Assembly (NCBI GenBank): GCA_947487765.1
Contig: CANKXO010000005.1
Coordinates: 1 to 64,000, forward strand
From: an uncultured Pseudomonadales bacterium
Lineage (GTDB): Bacteria > Pseudomonadota > Gammaproteobacteria > Pseudomonadales > Cellvibrionaceae
Direction of reading: 5' to 3'
Length of the DNA stretch: 64,000 nt
Position numbers and translations under genes: made by a program
The notes under the pieces: generated by a model
What the model saw: only the letters and a program-made list of their open reading frames with translations
Databases searched by the model: none
Told to the model about the DNA's origin: nothing
Shown: positions 1 to 8,050 of the stretch, piece after piece
Numbering within the stretch: position 1 is the stretch's first letter
Layout: every line of letters starts with the position of its first letter

Positions 1-3000
1 AGTGATACAGTAGGTATTGATCTGATAATATTTGATAATACAATTCAAGTATCGGATGTGACGTTTGCGAGTGATGGCAATGATTTATTAGTGAATATTG
101 GTACCGATACCATTCGTATCACTAATAACCTGCTGGGTAATGGCTATGGCATTGAGCAATTTGAATTTTCCGATACACCTCAAACGATATTAAGCCTTTC
201 TGATGTCCAGGTTTTATTAAATAATGATAATAATGACCCTATTGTTGCGACAACAATTGCCGACCAGACAATCACTGAAGATACAATGTTTAGCTTCACT
301 GTTCCTGCTAGTACTTTTACGGATGCAGACGGTGATACATTAAATATCACTGCGACTTTGCCAGACGGTTCTGACTTGCCGAGTTGGGTGAGTTTTGATG
401 GTACAACATTCAGTGGTACGCCATTAAATAGTGATGTGGGTAATATCGATATCCGTGTTACTGCGAATGATAACAATGGTGGCACGGTCAGTGATACCTT
501 TACCTTATCTGTGACCAATAGTAATGATGCGCCTGTTGCTGGGAATGATACGGGAACGACGGCTGAAGACACAGTAAGAGTGTTTACCTTTGCGGAGTTA
601 TTATCGAACGACAGTGACGTTGATGCTGGTGATACATTGACGATCACGGGTGTATCGAACGAAAGCAACGGCTCAGTTGTACTCGATAGCGTAGCGCAAA
701 CCATTACCTTTACTCCAGCAACAGGTTACTCTGGCGCGGCGAGTTTCGATTACACGGTGAGCGATGGTGCCGGTGGTATGGAGACAGCAACGGTTGCTAT
801 CACTGTGACGGAGGCACCGAATAATGCACCGACTGTTGCGACGCCAATTAGTGATCAAACTACAGCGGAAGACGCAGCCTTTAGTTTTGTTCTTCCGGCT
901 AATATATTTACTGATCTGGATGGTGATACGTTAACCATTGGTGCAACCTTGCCGGATGGCTCAGGCTTGCCAAGTTGGTTGAGCTTTGATGGTGCAACGT
1001 TCAGTGGTACACCGTTAAATGGTGATGTGGGGAATATCACTGTGCGTGTGACAGCCAATGATATGAATGGTGGTACGATCAGTGATGACTTTACCTTGAC
1101 GGTTACCAATACCAATGATGCGCCAATTGTGGCGACGGCGATTACGGATCAAACTACAGCTGAAGATGTAGCCTTTAGTTTCACCGTTCCTGCCGGTACC
1201 TTTACCGATGCAGATGGTGATACCTTAACTATCGGTGCCACGTTACCAGACGGATCAGATCTGCCGACATGGTTAAGTTTTGATGGAACAACTTTTAGTG
1301 GTACACCACTCAATAACGATATAGGGACATTAACTATACGAGTAACTGCGGATGATAATAATGGCGGCACGGTCAGTGATGATTTTGTACTTACCATTAA
1401 CGCAGACACAGGGAGTACACCAAACAGTATTCAAGGCACCAGCGGTAACGATACCTTGGTGGCTACCACTGCCAATGATGAATTGATCGGGCTTGCGGGT
1501 AACGATACTTATACTATCAATGCAGGTTCGGGTTCTGATCGTATCATTGATGCCAGTGGTCTGGTTGATCGCGTTGCCTTTGGCCCAGGCATTTCACGGG
1601 CGGGTATTACCATTGAGCGTGAAGGGCGTGATGCGGTACTTCAATTGGGTACACCGGGTGATGAAGTGCGCATCGATAATGCTTTTACAACAACGACTCA
1701 TGTATTTAGTACAGAGAGTTTGCCTGCCCCTGTTGTGACACCTCGCAATTTACTCGTGGGTGCCTTAACGGATACCGGCCCTGGTATTGAAACGCATACG
1801 TTAGATGGAGGGCAGTTATCAGGAGGCGGTCCGGGTGATCTTACCTGGCGTGATTTGAGTGCCATTGTTGTCGCTGCTAATGGGGATATCACAAAAACGT
1901 CAGCGGATGGCTGGGAGGATGGTAACTTTGACTCTAGCGAGACCTTAGCCGCCAACGCGGATGGGTTTGTGGAATTTACTGTAGGTACCTTGGCTCAGCA
2001 AGTCTTGGGTTTTGCTGATGCCAGTTTACCTGTCAGTAATGCCTTTGAGGATATTAATTATCAAATTTGGTTGCAGGAATCAGGCGGGATTCTTATTTTA
2101 GAAGGCGGTGAATGGCGTTCTTCGCCTGGTGATTATTCGGCTGGCGATACTTTCCGTATTGAACGTCAGGGCGGCACCATTAACTACTCTCGCAATGGAT
2201 CGGTCATTTACAGCTCAACGTTAACCAGTGCTGAAGCGCTGCGCTTCGAAGGCTTTTTATATAACAGTACGGCAGAGGTGACGGATATTACGGCATCGTT
2301 TGCAGCCGCCAGTGGTGGTGATGCCTACTACGAAGTGCCTGCTAATCCTACGTGGGAAGGTATCGCCACAGCGCTTTATGGTCCCGATGCTGTTGGTGTT
2401 GTGGATGAACTCCAAGCGATTTTTGGTACAACGGTACCGGCAGAAGGTACCCAGTTAACAGGCTTGCCAACCACTCTGGATGATAATGAAGCGATTGTTC
2501 CCGTGCCTGCCTATTATTCGGTAGCGGATAATTTAACATGGGCTGATATAGCGGAAGCGCTTTACGGTACAGAAAATGTTGCTAACCAGTTGCAGGCGTT
2601 ACTGGAGCCTCTAGGCTATAGCGAAAACAGCTCGGAGATTCCGCAAATACATCTCAGTGCCAGTTTGGATGAAACCACTCAGCCGCCTGCTGTCGTCACG
2701 GATCATAGCCTGCTCTCTGGAGCGTTTACGACCGATCCGTTGGTTGAGGTTTCACATACTCTTGATTCAGGTCAGCTGCAACAGCCTGGTGGAGGCAGTG
2801 GCCCAGGAGGTATTGCCTGGCGAGACGCCAATGCGATCAATGTGGCTGCGGATGGCGATATCACAAAAACGTCAGCGGATGGTTGGGAAGATGGGAGTTT
2901 TGATTCCACCGAAACCTTAGCCGCCGGTGAAGCAGGGTTTGTTGAATTTACCGTAGGGACCTTGGCACAACAGGTGTTGGGTTTTGCCGATGCGAATTTG

Positions 3001-4170
3001 CCTGTTGCTAATTCGTTTGAGGAGATTAATTATCAACTGTGGTTACACGAATCGGGCGCGATTCTCATTTTAGAAGAGGGTGAATGGCGTTCTTCGCCAA
3101 GTACTTACGTTGCCGGTGATACCTTCCGTATTGAACGTCAAGGGGGCACTATTAGCTATTCACAAAATGGGTCGGTCATTTACAGCTCTACATTAACAAG
3201 TACTGAAGCGCTACGCTTCGAGGGCTTTTTATACAGTAGTACCGCAGAGGTGACGGATATTACGGCATCGTTTGCCGCAGCGAGTGCACCCGATTACTAC
3301 GAAGTGCCTGCTGATCCGAATTGGGAAACCATTGCCACGACATTGTATGGTGCCAATGCAGCAGGTATCGCCGATGAACTTCAAGCGGCACTCGGTAATC
3401 CAACCTTAACGCCGGGTTTACAGTTAACCGGTTTGCCTGCCTCGCTCGTTGATCATGATGTTGCTGTCCCATCGTATTATGCGGTACCTGCAGGTGCTGA
3501 TTGGGCCACTGTAGCAACGGCGTTATATGGCAGTGCCGATGTCGCTAGTCAGTTACAGGCGACACTGGAGCCTTTAGGTTATGACTTGGCTTCAGACGAT
3601 AGAATTCTGCAAAGTGATTTGACGGTTACCGCTATCGAGCAATTTGAGTTTGCGGGTGACACAACAACGTACACTTTATCTGAACTGATTGAGCTTCAGG
3701 GGCTTGAAGTAACGGGTGATAGTAGCGATAACACACTCGAAGGCAGTCACTACAACGATACTCTCTCAGGTGGCACTGGCAATGATCAATTACAAGGCGG
3801 GATTGGTGATGATCATTATCAATTTGCTGCAGGCGATGGTCAGGATACGATTGTTGATACGGCCGGCAATGATGAGCTTACCTTTACGAATGCGACCGCG
3901 AGTGATTTATGGTTAGAGCAGTTAGGTAATGACTTAAGAGTGAGTGTGCTGGGTAGCCAGGATACCGTGACAGTAACGGATTGGTTTGATACGAATACAC
4001 ACCACCAAATTGAGACGATTCATGCGGGCACTCAAGAACTGTCAGATACATCGGTGACGCAATTAGTTCAGGCGATGGCCGCGTTTGGTGCACCAGTGAA
4101 TGGGAATATTGTGCTATCGGATACCGAGCAGGAGGAGGTGACAACGGCGATTGCGTCTAGTTGGGTGTAA
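1..4170 (+). CDS. RTX/cadherin-like giant secreted protein, C-terminal part (5' truncated by window)
   Basis: The reading frame is open from base 1, so a GTG at 58 is not the true start; only about 1,390 C-terminal residues are visible. The order is: an RTX-associated segment, dystroglycan/cadherin-type (CADG-like) repeats with a PDGS..PSW.SFDG..FSGTPLN signature (about nt 230-530, 830-1110, 1130-1400), one cadherin-like domain rich in DTLTITGV (nt 530-820), a glycine/aspartate RTX block (nt 1430-1560), then a duplicated unit of a lectin-like beta domain followed by two LysM-like segments (YYEVPA..W..IA..LYG; nt 1750-2640 and 2707-3600), and a final RTX block with GGTGND-type nonapeptides (nt 3720-3860). 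Calcium-binding repeats at the C-terminus and no visible Cys fit type I secretion and an adhesin or exoenzyme role. Partners (a T1SS) lie outside the window. Family assignment is confident; function is not. Confidence 0.8.
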   Translation, partial: SDTVGIDLIIFDNTIQVSDVTFASDGNDLLVNIGTDTIRITNNLLGNGYGIEQFEFSDTPQTILSLSDVQVLLNNDNNDPIVATTIADQTITEDTMFSFTVPASTFTDADGDTLNITATLPDGSDLPSWVSFDGTTFSGTPLNSDVGNIDIRVTANDNNGGTVSDTFTLSVTNSNDAPVAGNDTGTTAEDTVRVFTFAELLSNDSDVDAGDTLTITGVSNESNGSVVLDSVAQTITFTPATGYSGAASFDYTVSDGAGGMETATVAITVTEAPNNAPTVATPISDQTTAEDAAFSFVLPANIFTDLDGDTLTIGATLPDGSGLPSWLSFDGATFSGTPLNGDVGNITVRVTANDMNGGTISDDFTLTVTNTNDAPIVATAITDQTTAEDVAFSFTVPAGTFTDADGDTLTIGATLPDGSDLPTWLSFDGTTFSGTPLNNDIGTLTIRVTADDNNGGTVSDDFVLTINADTGSTPNSIQGTSGNDTLVATTANDELIGLAGNDTYTINAGSGSDRIIDASGLVDRVAFGPGISRAGITIEREGRDAVLQLGTPGDEVRIDNAFTTTTHVFSTESLPAPVVTPRNLLVGALTDTGPGIETHTLDGGQLSGGGPGDLTWRDLSAIVVAANGDITKTSADGWEDGNFDSSETLAANADGFVEFTVGTLAQQVLGFADASLPVSNAFEDINYQIWLQESGGILILEGGEWRSSPGDYSAGDTFRIERQGGTINYSRNGSVIYSSTLTSAEALRFEGFLYNSTAEVTDITASFAAASGGDAYYEVPANPTWEGIATALYGPDAVGVVDELQAIFGTTVPAEGTQLTGLPTTLDDNEAIVPVPAYYSVADNLTWADIAEALYGTENVANQLQALLEPLGYSENSSEIPQIHLSASLDETTQPPAVVTDHSLLSGAFTTDPLVEVSHTLDSGQLQQPGGGSGPGGIAWRDANAINVAADGDITKTSADGWEDGSFDSTETLAAGEAGFVEFTVGTLAQQVLGFADANLPVANSFEEINYQLWLHESGAILILEEGEWRSSPSTYVAGDTFRIERQGGTISYSQNGSVIYSSTLTSTEALRFEGFLYSSTAEVTDITASFAAASAPDYYEVPADPNWETIATTLYGANAAGIADELQAALGNPTLTPGLQLTGLPASLVDHDVAVPSYYAVPAGADWATVATALYGSADVASQLQATLEPLGYDLASDDRILQSDLTVTAIEQFEFAGDTTTYTLSELIELQGLEVTGDSSDNTLEGSHYNDTLSGGTGNDQLQGGIGDDHYQFAAGDGQDTIVDTAGNDELTFTNATASDLWLEQLGNDLRVSVLGSQDTVTVTDWFDTNTHHQIETIHAGTQELSDTSVTQLVQAMAAFGAPVNGNIVLSDTEQEEVTTAIASSWV

Positions 4171-4231
4171 TCAACACGGGTTGCTGTCATTGGTAATGGC
4201 GGAAGTGATATTTAAACCGTGAGACAAAAGA

Positions 4232-4267
4232 AACGCCCCTCGTTCAGTAGAGCGAGGGGCGTTTTAT
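4232..4267 (+). terminator. Rho-independent terminator after the RTX gene
   Basis: Stem ACGCCCCTCG / CGAGGGGCGT (4233-4242 with 4253-4262) with a 10-nt loop followed by TTTATATT, 60 bp after the RTX stop codon. Confidence 0.85.
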
Positions 4268-4455
4268 ATTATTGGCTAACTGCTCGTTTGAATCATAACG
4301 AAAACGTTATTACGACTGTTTTATTTAATACAATGTATAGTTGGCACTTTTTTTCTCAAAAATCACGCTTTTCAACAAGTTGGCGCAAGCTATTATAGAA
4401 AATAATTCCTTGTAGGGACAAAATGGCCAGCACATTGATTGGGAACGTAATTAAA

Positions 4456-4497
4456 TGTAAGCGGTGATTTAACACTCTGGCGTTAAATCACCGCTTA
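4456..4497. repeat. Perfect 17-bp inverted repeat with 8-nt loop
   Basis: GTAAGCGGTGATTTAAC is followed after eight bases by its exact reverse complement. There is no T-run on either side, so it is not a standard terminator. It sits alone in the 514-bp gap between the RTX terminator and the small gene at 4685; nothing else convincing is seen in that gap. Confidence 0.75.
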
Positions 4498-4684
4498 CGA
4501 AATGTAGTCTATCAAATTAGCTATATGCTTAAATAGAAATGGGGTGTGTAGGGGTAAGATTGTCAACCACGGTATTGTTTTTTATATCGATGTTTATACT
4601 GCCCACAAAAAATAATTTCTACGAGCGATTTTTTTAATGTAACCATGACTTATATTGAAAATATTTTTTAGGGGTTAATGTTTA

Positions 4685-4960
4685 ATGAAGATATTATTCA
4701 TGGCTATATTTTTTTTGTGGTCAAGCTTTTCTTGTGGTGATGAGTGCACTGAACATTTAGACGCCTATATGAATGATTTGATGAGGATTGTAATCTCCAA
4801 AAGTGCTGATAAAGAAAGTAAGCATTTAGCGATTGATAAAATCAAGAAAGTTAACGTTCAAAGAGAAACGTTAACCGATTGTGAAATACGCTCTAACATT
4901 TTAGGTTCGGATAAAGTGATTTATAAAAGACATAAGATGCTGTCGTTATCTACATGTTAA
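4685..4960 (+). CDS. Small exported hypothetical protein (91 aa)
   Basis: Not recognised. The N-terminus is a short hydrophobic stretch after MK (about residues 3-15, rich in F, I and L), which fits a signal peptide ending before the Cys at about residue 17, giving an exported or possibly lipid-linked product. The mature part is charged and has four Cys (CTEHL, CEIRS, terminal C), suggesting disulfides in the periplasm. The ATG lies 4 bp after an AGGGGTTAATGTTTA stretch that could act as a weak ribosome site. The local sequence is AT-rich compared with the RTX gene and the host backbone, and no homologue could be named. A cassette-like or recently acquired gene is possible. Confidence 0.5.
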   Translation: MKILFMAIFFLWSSFSCGDECTEHLDAYMNDLMRIVISKSADKESKHLAIDKIKKVNVQRETLTDCEIRSNILGSDKVIYKRHKMLSLSTC

Positions 4961-4997
4961 CGTTTGGTCAATATAATTCTTCTGACCATAAAAAATA

Positions 4998-5324
4998 GTG
5001 TATAGACGAAGAAAGATTAATCGTTATTTACCACCTGGTGAAAATAGATTAGGGAAGGATGTTCTATTTGATTTGACCGTGGGGCAATTAACGCTATTCG
5101 CAATTGTTGTTGAGTACAATTCTGTGAATGTAAAAGAGTTGGCTGGTTTTACTCTGTGTAGCGAACAAAAAATTAATAGTGATTTGCAATATCTTATAAA
5201 CAATAATTTTTTGGTTAAAAGGTGTAGTGCTTACTATTCTGTTTTCTATATTCCTACTGAATTTGGAATGGCCGTGTTTAAAGACACTGTGAACTCAATA
5301 AGTTACATGAAAGAGAGTGATTAG
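4998..5324 (+). CDS. Small winged-helix-like protein (108 aa), possible regulator
   Basis: Not recognised at family level. Begins at GTG (4998) with no obvious ribosome site, so the start is uncertain. Residues about 27-95 read like a MarR/winged-helix fold: a helix (LTVGQLTLFAIVVEY), a recognition-type segment (VNVKELAGFTLCSEQKINSDLQYLINNNFLVKR) and a hairpin wing (YSVFYIPTEFGMAVF). The N-terminus is basic (YRRRKINRY), consistent with DNA contact. It lies 37 bp after the preceding small gene, on the same strand. A DNA-binding role is an inference from pattern only; spurious ORF status cannot be excluded because the region is AT-rich. Confidence 0.45.
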   Translation: MYRRRKINRYLPPGENRLGKDVLFDLTVGQLTLFAIVVEYNSVNVKELAGFTLCSEQKINSDLQYLINNNFLVKRCSAYYSVFYIPTEFGMAVFKDTVNSISYMKESD

Positions 5325-5350
5325 TTGTTCGTATCAATTTCCGTTTTCAA

Positions 5351-5420
5351 ATTGGGTGTTAGTGAACGATTTAGATATGCCATCGATCGTTTTAGATTGT
5401 TATCAACAGTTTTAGACGGC
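5351..5420 (+). repeat. Degenerate repeat family, isolated copy
   Basis: Contains ATTGGGTGTTAGTGAACGAT, ATCGTTTTAGATTGTT and ATCAACAGTTTTAGA, the same words that recur at 6235-6500. It fills most of the noncoding space between the genes at 4998 and 5509. Confidence 0.6.
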
Positions 5421-5508
5421 TAAGGGGTTATTTGAGTACAATGAAGCATAAAAATAAAATAAAGCGCCGTATGGTCGTTTTATTAGAAAGCTATGCAAGG
5501 AATAGCAA

Positions 5509-6078
5509 ATGAAAATATATACAATTTTAGCCCTAATATTATTTGTACTCTCTGGTTGTACAAGCCTTCAAAAAAACATAGAACCAGAGCTTCATGTGAT
5601 CGGTGTGTATGAAGGTACCATCCCTAAGGATGACGGTAAGCCTTGGTGGTCAAAGTGTAAAGAAAAGTCTAACGTTTCATGTCATCAATCTATGACTCAA
5701 AAATCTAGGGAAGTTGGTGGCGAAATAATGATTCATATTTCTATCACTAAAAAGCCAATCATATTGGCATTGTCATCCTATGATAAGACAAAATGGGTTA
5801 TTAAAACGGAAGGCGCTGTTAACATAAAGAAAATAGTATTGTCAGGTTATCATTCACAGTCAGTTTCAGGGTTGCCAGAAAATACCCCTGTCGATGTTTA
5901 TACTAATGATAGCTCTCCATGTAAAAAATGTTTTCAAGGGCAAGGCTATTTTTATTCCTATAAATCGCCTCCGACTAAAAAGCTCAAAGAAATAACGGGC
6001 TTGATGCCAACGTCATGGCAGGGAAAGTATCAAGGTAAAGAATTTTCTATATTTAGTGGTATGCCTGCGGTTAACTAG
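5509..6078 (+). CDS. Putative lipoprotein of unknown function (189 aa)
   Basis: Not recognised. The N-terminus is a clear lipoprotein signal: MKIYT, a hydrophobic core, then the lipobox LSGC with Cys at residue 17, so the product is expected to be lipidated and anchored in the periplasm or outer membrane. The mature chain holds two pairs or clusters of Cys (CKEKSNVSC and CKKC), which could bind metal or form disulfides, and a YKSPPTKKLKEITG segment. The start ATG follows GCAAGGAATAGCAA, an acceptable ribosome site. The gene is flanked by degenerate repeats and by a hairpin resembling an integron attC site at 6099-6163. Small size, unknown product and such a flank would fit a gene cassette, but no integron integrase is in view. 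Confidence 0.6.
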   Translation: MKIYTILALILFVLSGCTSLQKNIEPELHVIGVYEGTIPKDDGKPWWSKCKEKSNVSCHQSMTQKSREVGGEIMIHISITKKPIILALSSYDKTKWVIKTEGAVNIKKIVLSGYHSQSVSGLPENTPVDVYTNDSSPCKKCFQGQGYFYSYKSPPTKKLKEITGLMPTSWQGKYQGKEFSIFSGMPAVN

Positions 6079-6098
6079 TATTTATCCATATAAGCACA

Positions 6099-6163
6099 TT
6101 AAACATCGCCCAAAAAAAGCGTGGGCTGGACTCGCTAGCGCTCGCCTGTGTTGGCGACGTTAA
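6099..6163. repeat. attC-like imperfect inverted repeat
   Basis: TTAAACATCGCCCAA at 6099-6113 pairs imperfectly, with bulged bases, with TTGGCGACGTTAA at 6151-6163; the centre holds the palindrome CGCTAGCG. The end GACGTTAAA resembles a GTTRRRY core. A single copy is not enough to call an integron. Confidence 0.3.
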
Positions 6164-6234
6164 AAATTTGAGAGTTATGGATTAAGAGTCTTGGTCCATT
6201 GTGGCTGGGACAATCAATAGATTTAGTTTTTTTG

Positions 6235-6510
6235 AATTGGGTGGTTGTCGAGTGATTTGGAATTAAGTATCAACGGATTGGGGTTTTTTATATTGGGTGT
6301 CGATCAAGCGACTTAGAAAAATCATCAATCGTTTTAGATTGTTTTACGCTGGATACCAGTTAACGGCTTATGTTCTTATCAACAGTTTTAGATTGTTAAA
6401 TTGGTTGTTAGCGAATGTTTTTGATTTTATCGTTTTTTCTTTTACGTTTATCAAGCGATTGAGTTTGTATCATTTGGTTGTTGTGTAGCGATTTAGCTAA
6501 CACTTTCAAT
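6235..6510 (+). repeat. Cluster of degenerate repeats (about four copies)
   Basis: Copies begin near 6235, 6291, 6376 and 6455. Shared words are ATTGGGTG or ATTGGTTGTT, then GAGCGATTTAG-like and ATCAACAGTTTTAGATTGTT. The 63-aa open frame at 6297-6488 is made of these repeats and is not taken as a gene. From 6511 to 6769 no gene is seen; the stretch holds a short ACGCTT/AAGCGT hairpin and an imperfect GCAGAGCCC/GGGGGTTCTGC hairpin. Confidence 0.55.
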
Positions 6511-6769
6511 ATGTAACTAGGGATTTAGCATTCTCTTGTATGCATCCCTCTCTTACCAAAACTTAGCCTTTCTCAAACGCTTGAAGCGTCCATCTATAAG
6601 TCTTTGAATTTAAAGGGTTTTAACGACGGACGGCGAACGGGTTATCTAGGAGAGTGTTAGAGAATATGGGCGTAGAGAGAGAATATTAGTGTGAAACATC
6701 CGCTTTTGCTTTGGGCTTAAAGTCCGCAGAGCCCGCCGTTACTGGGCCGTAGCGCGGGGGTTCTGCAAT

Positions 6770-6802
6770 AAAAAAGGCCAACGGAGAACCGTTGGCCTTT
6801 GT
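6770..6802 (-). terminator. Original ssrA terminator, now stranded beyond the prophage
   Basis: Stem GGCCAACGG / CCGTTGGCC (6776-6784 with 6789-6797), loop AGAA, followed on the - strand by six T. It lies 10 bp beyond the duplicated ssrA 3' end, where the host tmRNA gene would have ended before integration. Confidence 0.8.
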
Positions 6803-6806
6803 CAAA

Positions 6807-6840
6807 TGGTGGAGGCGGGGGGACTTGAACCCGCGTCCGT
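6807..6840. repeat. Distal attachment site (remnant of ssrA 3' end)
   Basis: A 34-bp copy of the tmRNA T-arm and acceptor end, encoding CCACCA on the - strand. It differs from the copy at 22805-22838 at one position (G for C at base 27). Sequence similarity stops after it. The open frame across it (6686-6889, with the GRGFKSPRLHH word typical of translated tRNA ends) is spurious. Confidence 0.85.
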
Positions 6841-6947
6841 AAAAGTCCGTTTTCAGCCATTGTCCGTCATTACTAGCAAAATCAATCACTTACAAATTCC
6901 TCATGTTTAACACATAAGCCTTTGTCAGTCTTAATAAGTCACTAGTT

Positions 6948-6965
6948 TCGACACTTTTTCGACAC
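6948..6965 (+). repeat. Integrase-arm-like direct repeat, distal copy
   Basis: TCGACACTTTTTCGACAC, itself two TCGACAC words separated by TTTT. The identical 18-mer occurs at 22667-22684 near the other end of the element, in the same orientation. Confidence 0.6.
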
Positions 6966-6992
6966 CTAAAATAAGGGTAAGAGTTCTTTTAA

Positions 6993-7322
6993 TTAATTTC
7001 TTAATTTGGCTAGTCTAGGTGGTTCATCATAAGAAAATTGGAATTTAAAAGCTCCATTATTCAAAATTTCAAGGTCACAAATTGTCCATGGTTGATTAGC
7101 ATTTCGGGCCATTTTTTCTCTTAACTCTTCAAAACAATCTGTTGCATCAATGCCTAATCTAAGTTCATTTGATTGCCCTTCAACAAAATAGTTGCTTTTA
7201 GGGCTCATTATAATTTCACCATCAACATCATCGATTTCAATATTAGCTGTTATTCTGTCCCAATTTTCGGAAACAAGAGCTAAAACTTCTTGAACAATTT
7301 CCTTCTGTAATGAAGTAGTCAT
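6993..7322 (-). CDS. YezG/DUF600-like immunity protein, third copy (109 aa)
   Basis: Likely immunity protein against a nuclease toxin. It shares with the neighbouring gene at 7348-7680 the pattern NWDR.T.NIEIDD.DGE near the N-terminus and WTICDLEIL..G..KF.FSYDEPPRL near the C-terminus, the layout expected of the YezG-like (DUF600) family that neutralises YeeF-type toxins. Small, acidic and soluble, with no signal sequence. It is the last gene before the distal attachment site, 25 bp from the preceding copy, so the three genes and the toxin read as one operon. Extra immunity copies commonly protect against related toxins made by other strains; that role is inferred here. Confidence 0.7.
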   Translation of the reverse strand: MTTSLQKEIVQEVLALVSENWDRITANIEIDDVDGEIIMSPKSNYFVEGQSNELRLGIDATDCFEELREKMARNANQPWTICDLEILNNGAFKFQFSYDEPPRLAKLRN

Positions 7323-7347
7323 ATATTCCTTAAACTAATATATTTGA

Positions 7348-7680
7348 TTAACCTAACTCTGATAATCTTGGTGGCTTATCATAAGAGAAGTTAAATTTAT
7401 AATTGCCATCGCTTAGTATTTCGAGATCGCAAATTGTCCAATTACGACTCTCTTTATCAAACTGGGCCATTGAGTCTCTTAAGTTCTCAAAGTACTCTGA
7501 CGCCTCAAATGTTAAATCAAACTCTTCAGATGTTTCACCTTGCCATGTATCACTCTCGTCACTGCTTACCAATTCGCCATCAATATCATCAATTTCAATG
7601 TTGACGGTTAATCGATCCCAGTTTTCTTTTATATTTTCTACTATTTCTCTTACTATACTTTCTTGCAATTCAATACTCAT
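7348..7680 (-). CDS. YezG/DUF600-like immunity protein, second copy (110 aa)
   Basis: Tandem paralogue of the gene at 6993-7322, with the same ENWDRLTVNIEIDDIDGE and NWTICDLEILSDGNYKF segments. Length of about 110 residues is normal for the family. Cytoplasmic and acidic. The spacing of 28 bp to the next upstream gene and 25 bp to the next downstream gene suggests cotranscription with the toxin. The two paralogues diverge mostly in the middle (SDESDTWQGETSEEFDL here), where specificity for the toxin would be expected to lie. The family name is from pattern recognition and the partnership with the nuclease is from genomic context. Confidence 0.7.
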   Translation of the reverse strand: MSIELQESIVREIVENIKENWDRLTVNIEIDDIDGELVSSDESDTWQGETSEEFDLTFEASEYFENLRDSMAQFDKESRNWTICDLEILSDGNYKFNFSYDKPPRLSELG

Positions 7681-7708
7681 TTAGTAATGTTTCGTCCGTT
7701 AATAGATC

Positions 7709-8047
7709 TTAGCTAAGACTTTCAATTTCATCGGCTAATGACTGATCCCATTCAAAGTCTATACTGAATTTTCCAGAAGGAGCAAGAGTGAATTTTGCTC
7801 TATTCCATTGGTTTGAGTCATTTTCTGTTGTAATGCTGTGCAATTGATGGAAGTCCTTGGTTAATTGACGTCTATCAAAATTCCTAAACTTAAATGAGGT
7901 GTAGTCTTCCCCACTAGAACACCCACCTTTAAATTTTATTGCATCGTCGGCAGCTCGTTCTACATTTAATATGGCTTCATCCCAACCACTATCTGTGCTA
8001 TTGATTATATTTTTAGCAATACTTAGATATATCTCATCAACTGTCAT
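7709..8047 (-). CDS. YezG/DUF600-like immunity protein, toxin-adjacent copy (112 aa)
   Basis: The gene starts 3 bp after the toxin stop codon, the classic position for the cognate immunity gene. The protein is acidic and soluble, with a W-D-E-A-I-L-N-V-E-R-A-A-D-D N-terminal segment and a final KFTLAPSGKFSIDFEWDQSL strand pattern resembling the YezG family, though it is more diverged than the other two copies. It is expected to bind and block the nuclease domain in the cytoplasm. It could instead belong to another small immunity family with the same fold. The three-copy arrangement (one diverged, two similar) points to one duplication plus one independent acquisition. Confidence 0.65.
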   Translation of the reverse strand: MTVDEIYLSIAKNIINSTDSGWDEAILNVERAADDAIKFKGGCSSGEDYTSFKFRNFDRRQLTKDFHQLHSITTENDSNQWNRAKFTLAPSGKFSIDFEWDQSLADEIESLS

Positions 8048-8050
8048 TTT

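Noticed and set aside
180-4144. Several antisense ORFs within the RTX gene
   Set aside because: They mirror the repeated coding sequence on the other strand, a common effect of repetitive, stop-poor genes.
4685-6163. Integron cassette array
   Set aside because: Only one attC-like hairpin was found and no integrase gene; kept as a low-interest observation.
6297-6488. 63-aa hydrophobic ORF
   Set aside because: The frame consists of the degenerate repeats, has no ribosome site and no conserved pattern.
6686-6889. 67-aa ORF across the distal att site
   Set aside because: Its GRGFKSPRLHH word is the usual false translation of a tRNA/tmRNA end; the DNA is the att repeat and terminator.
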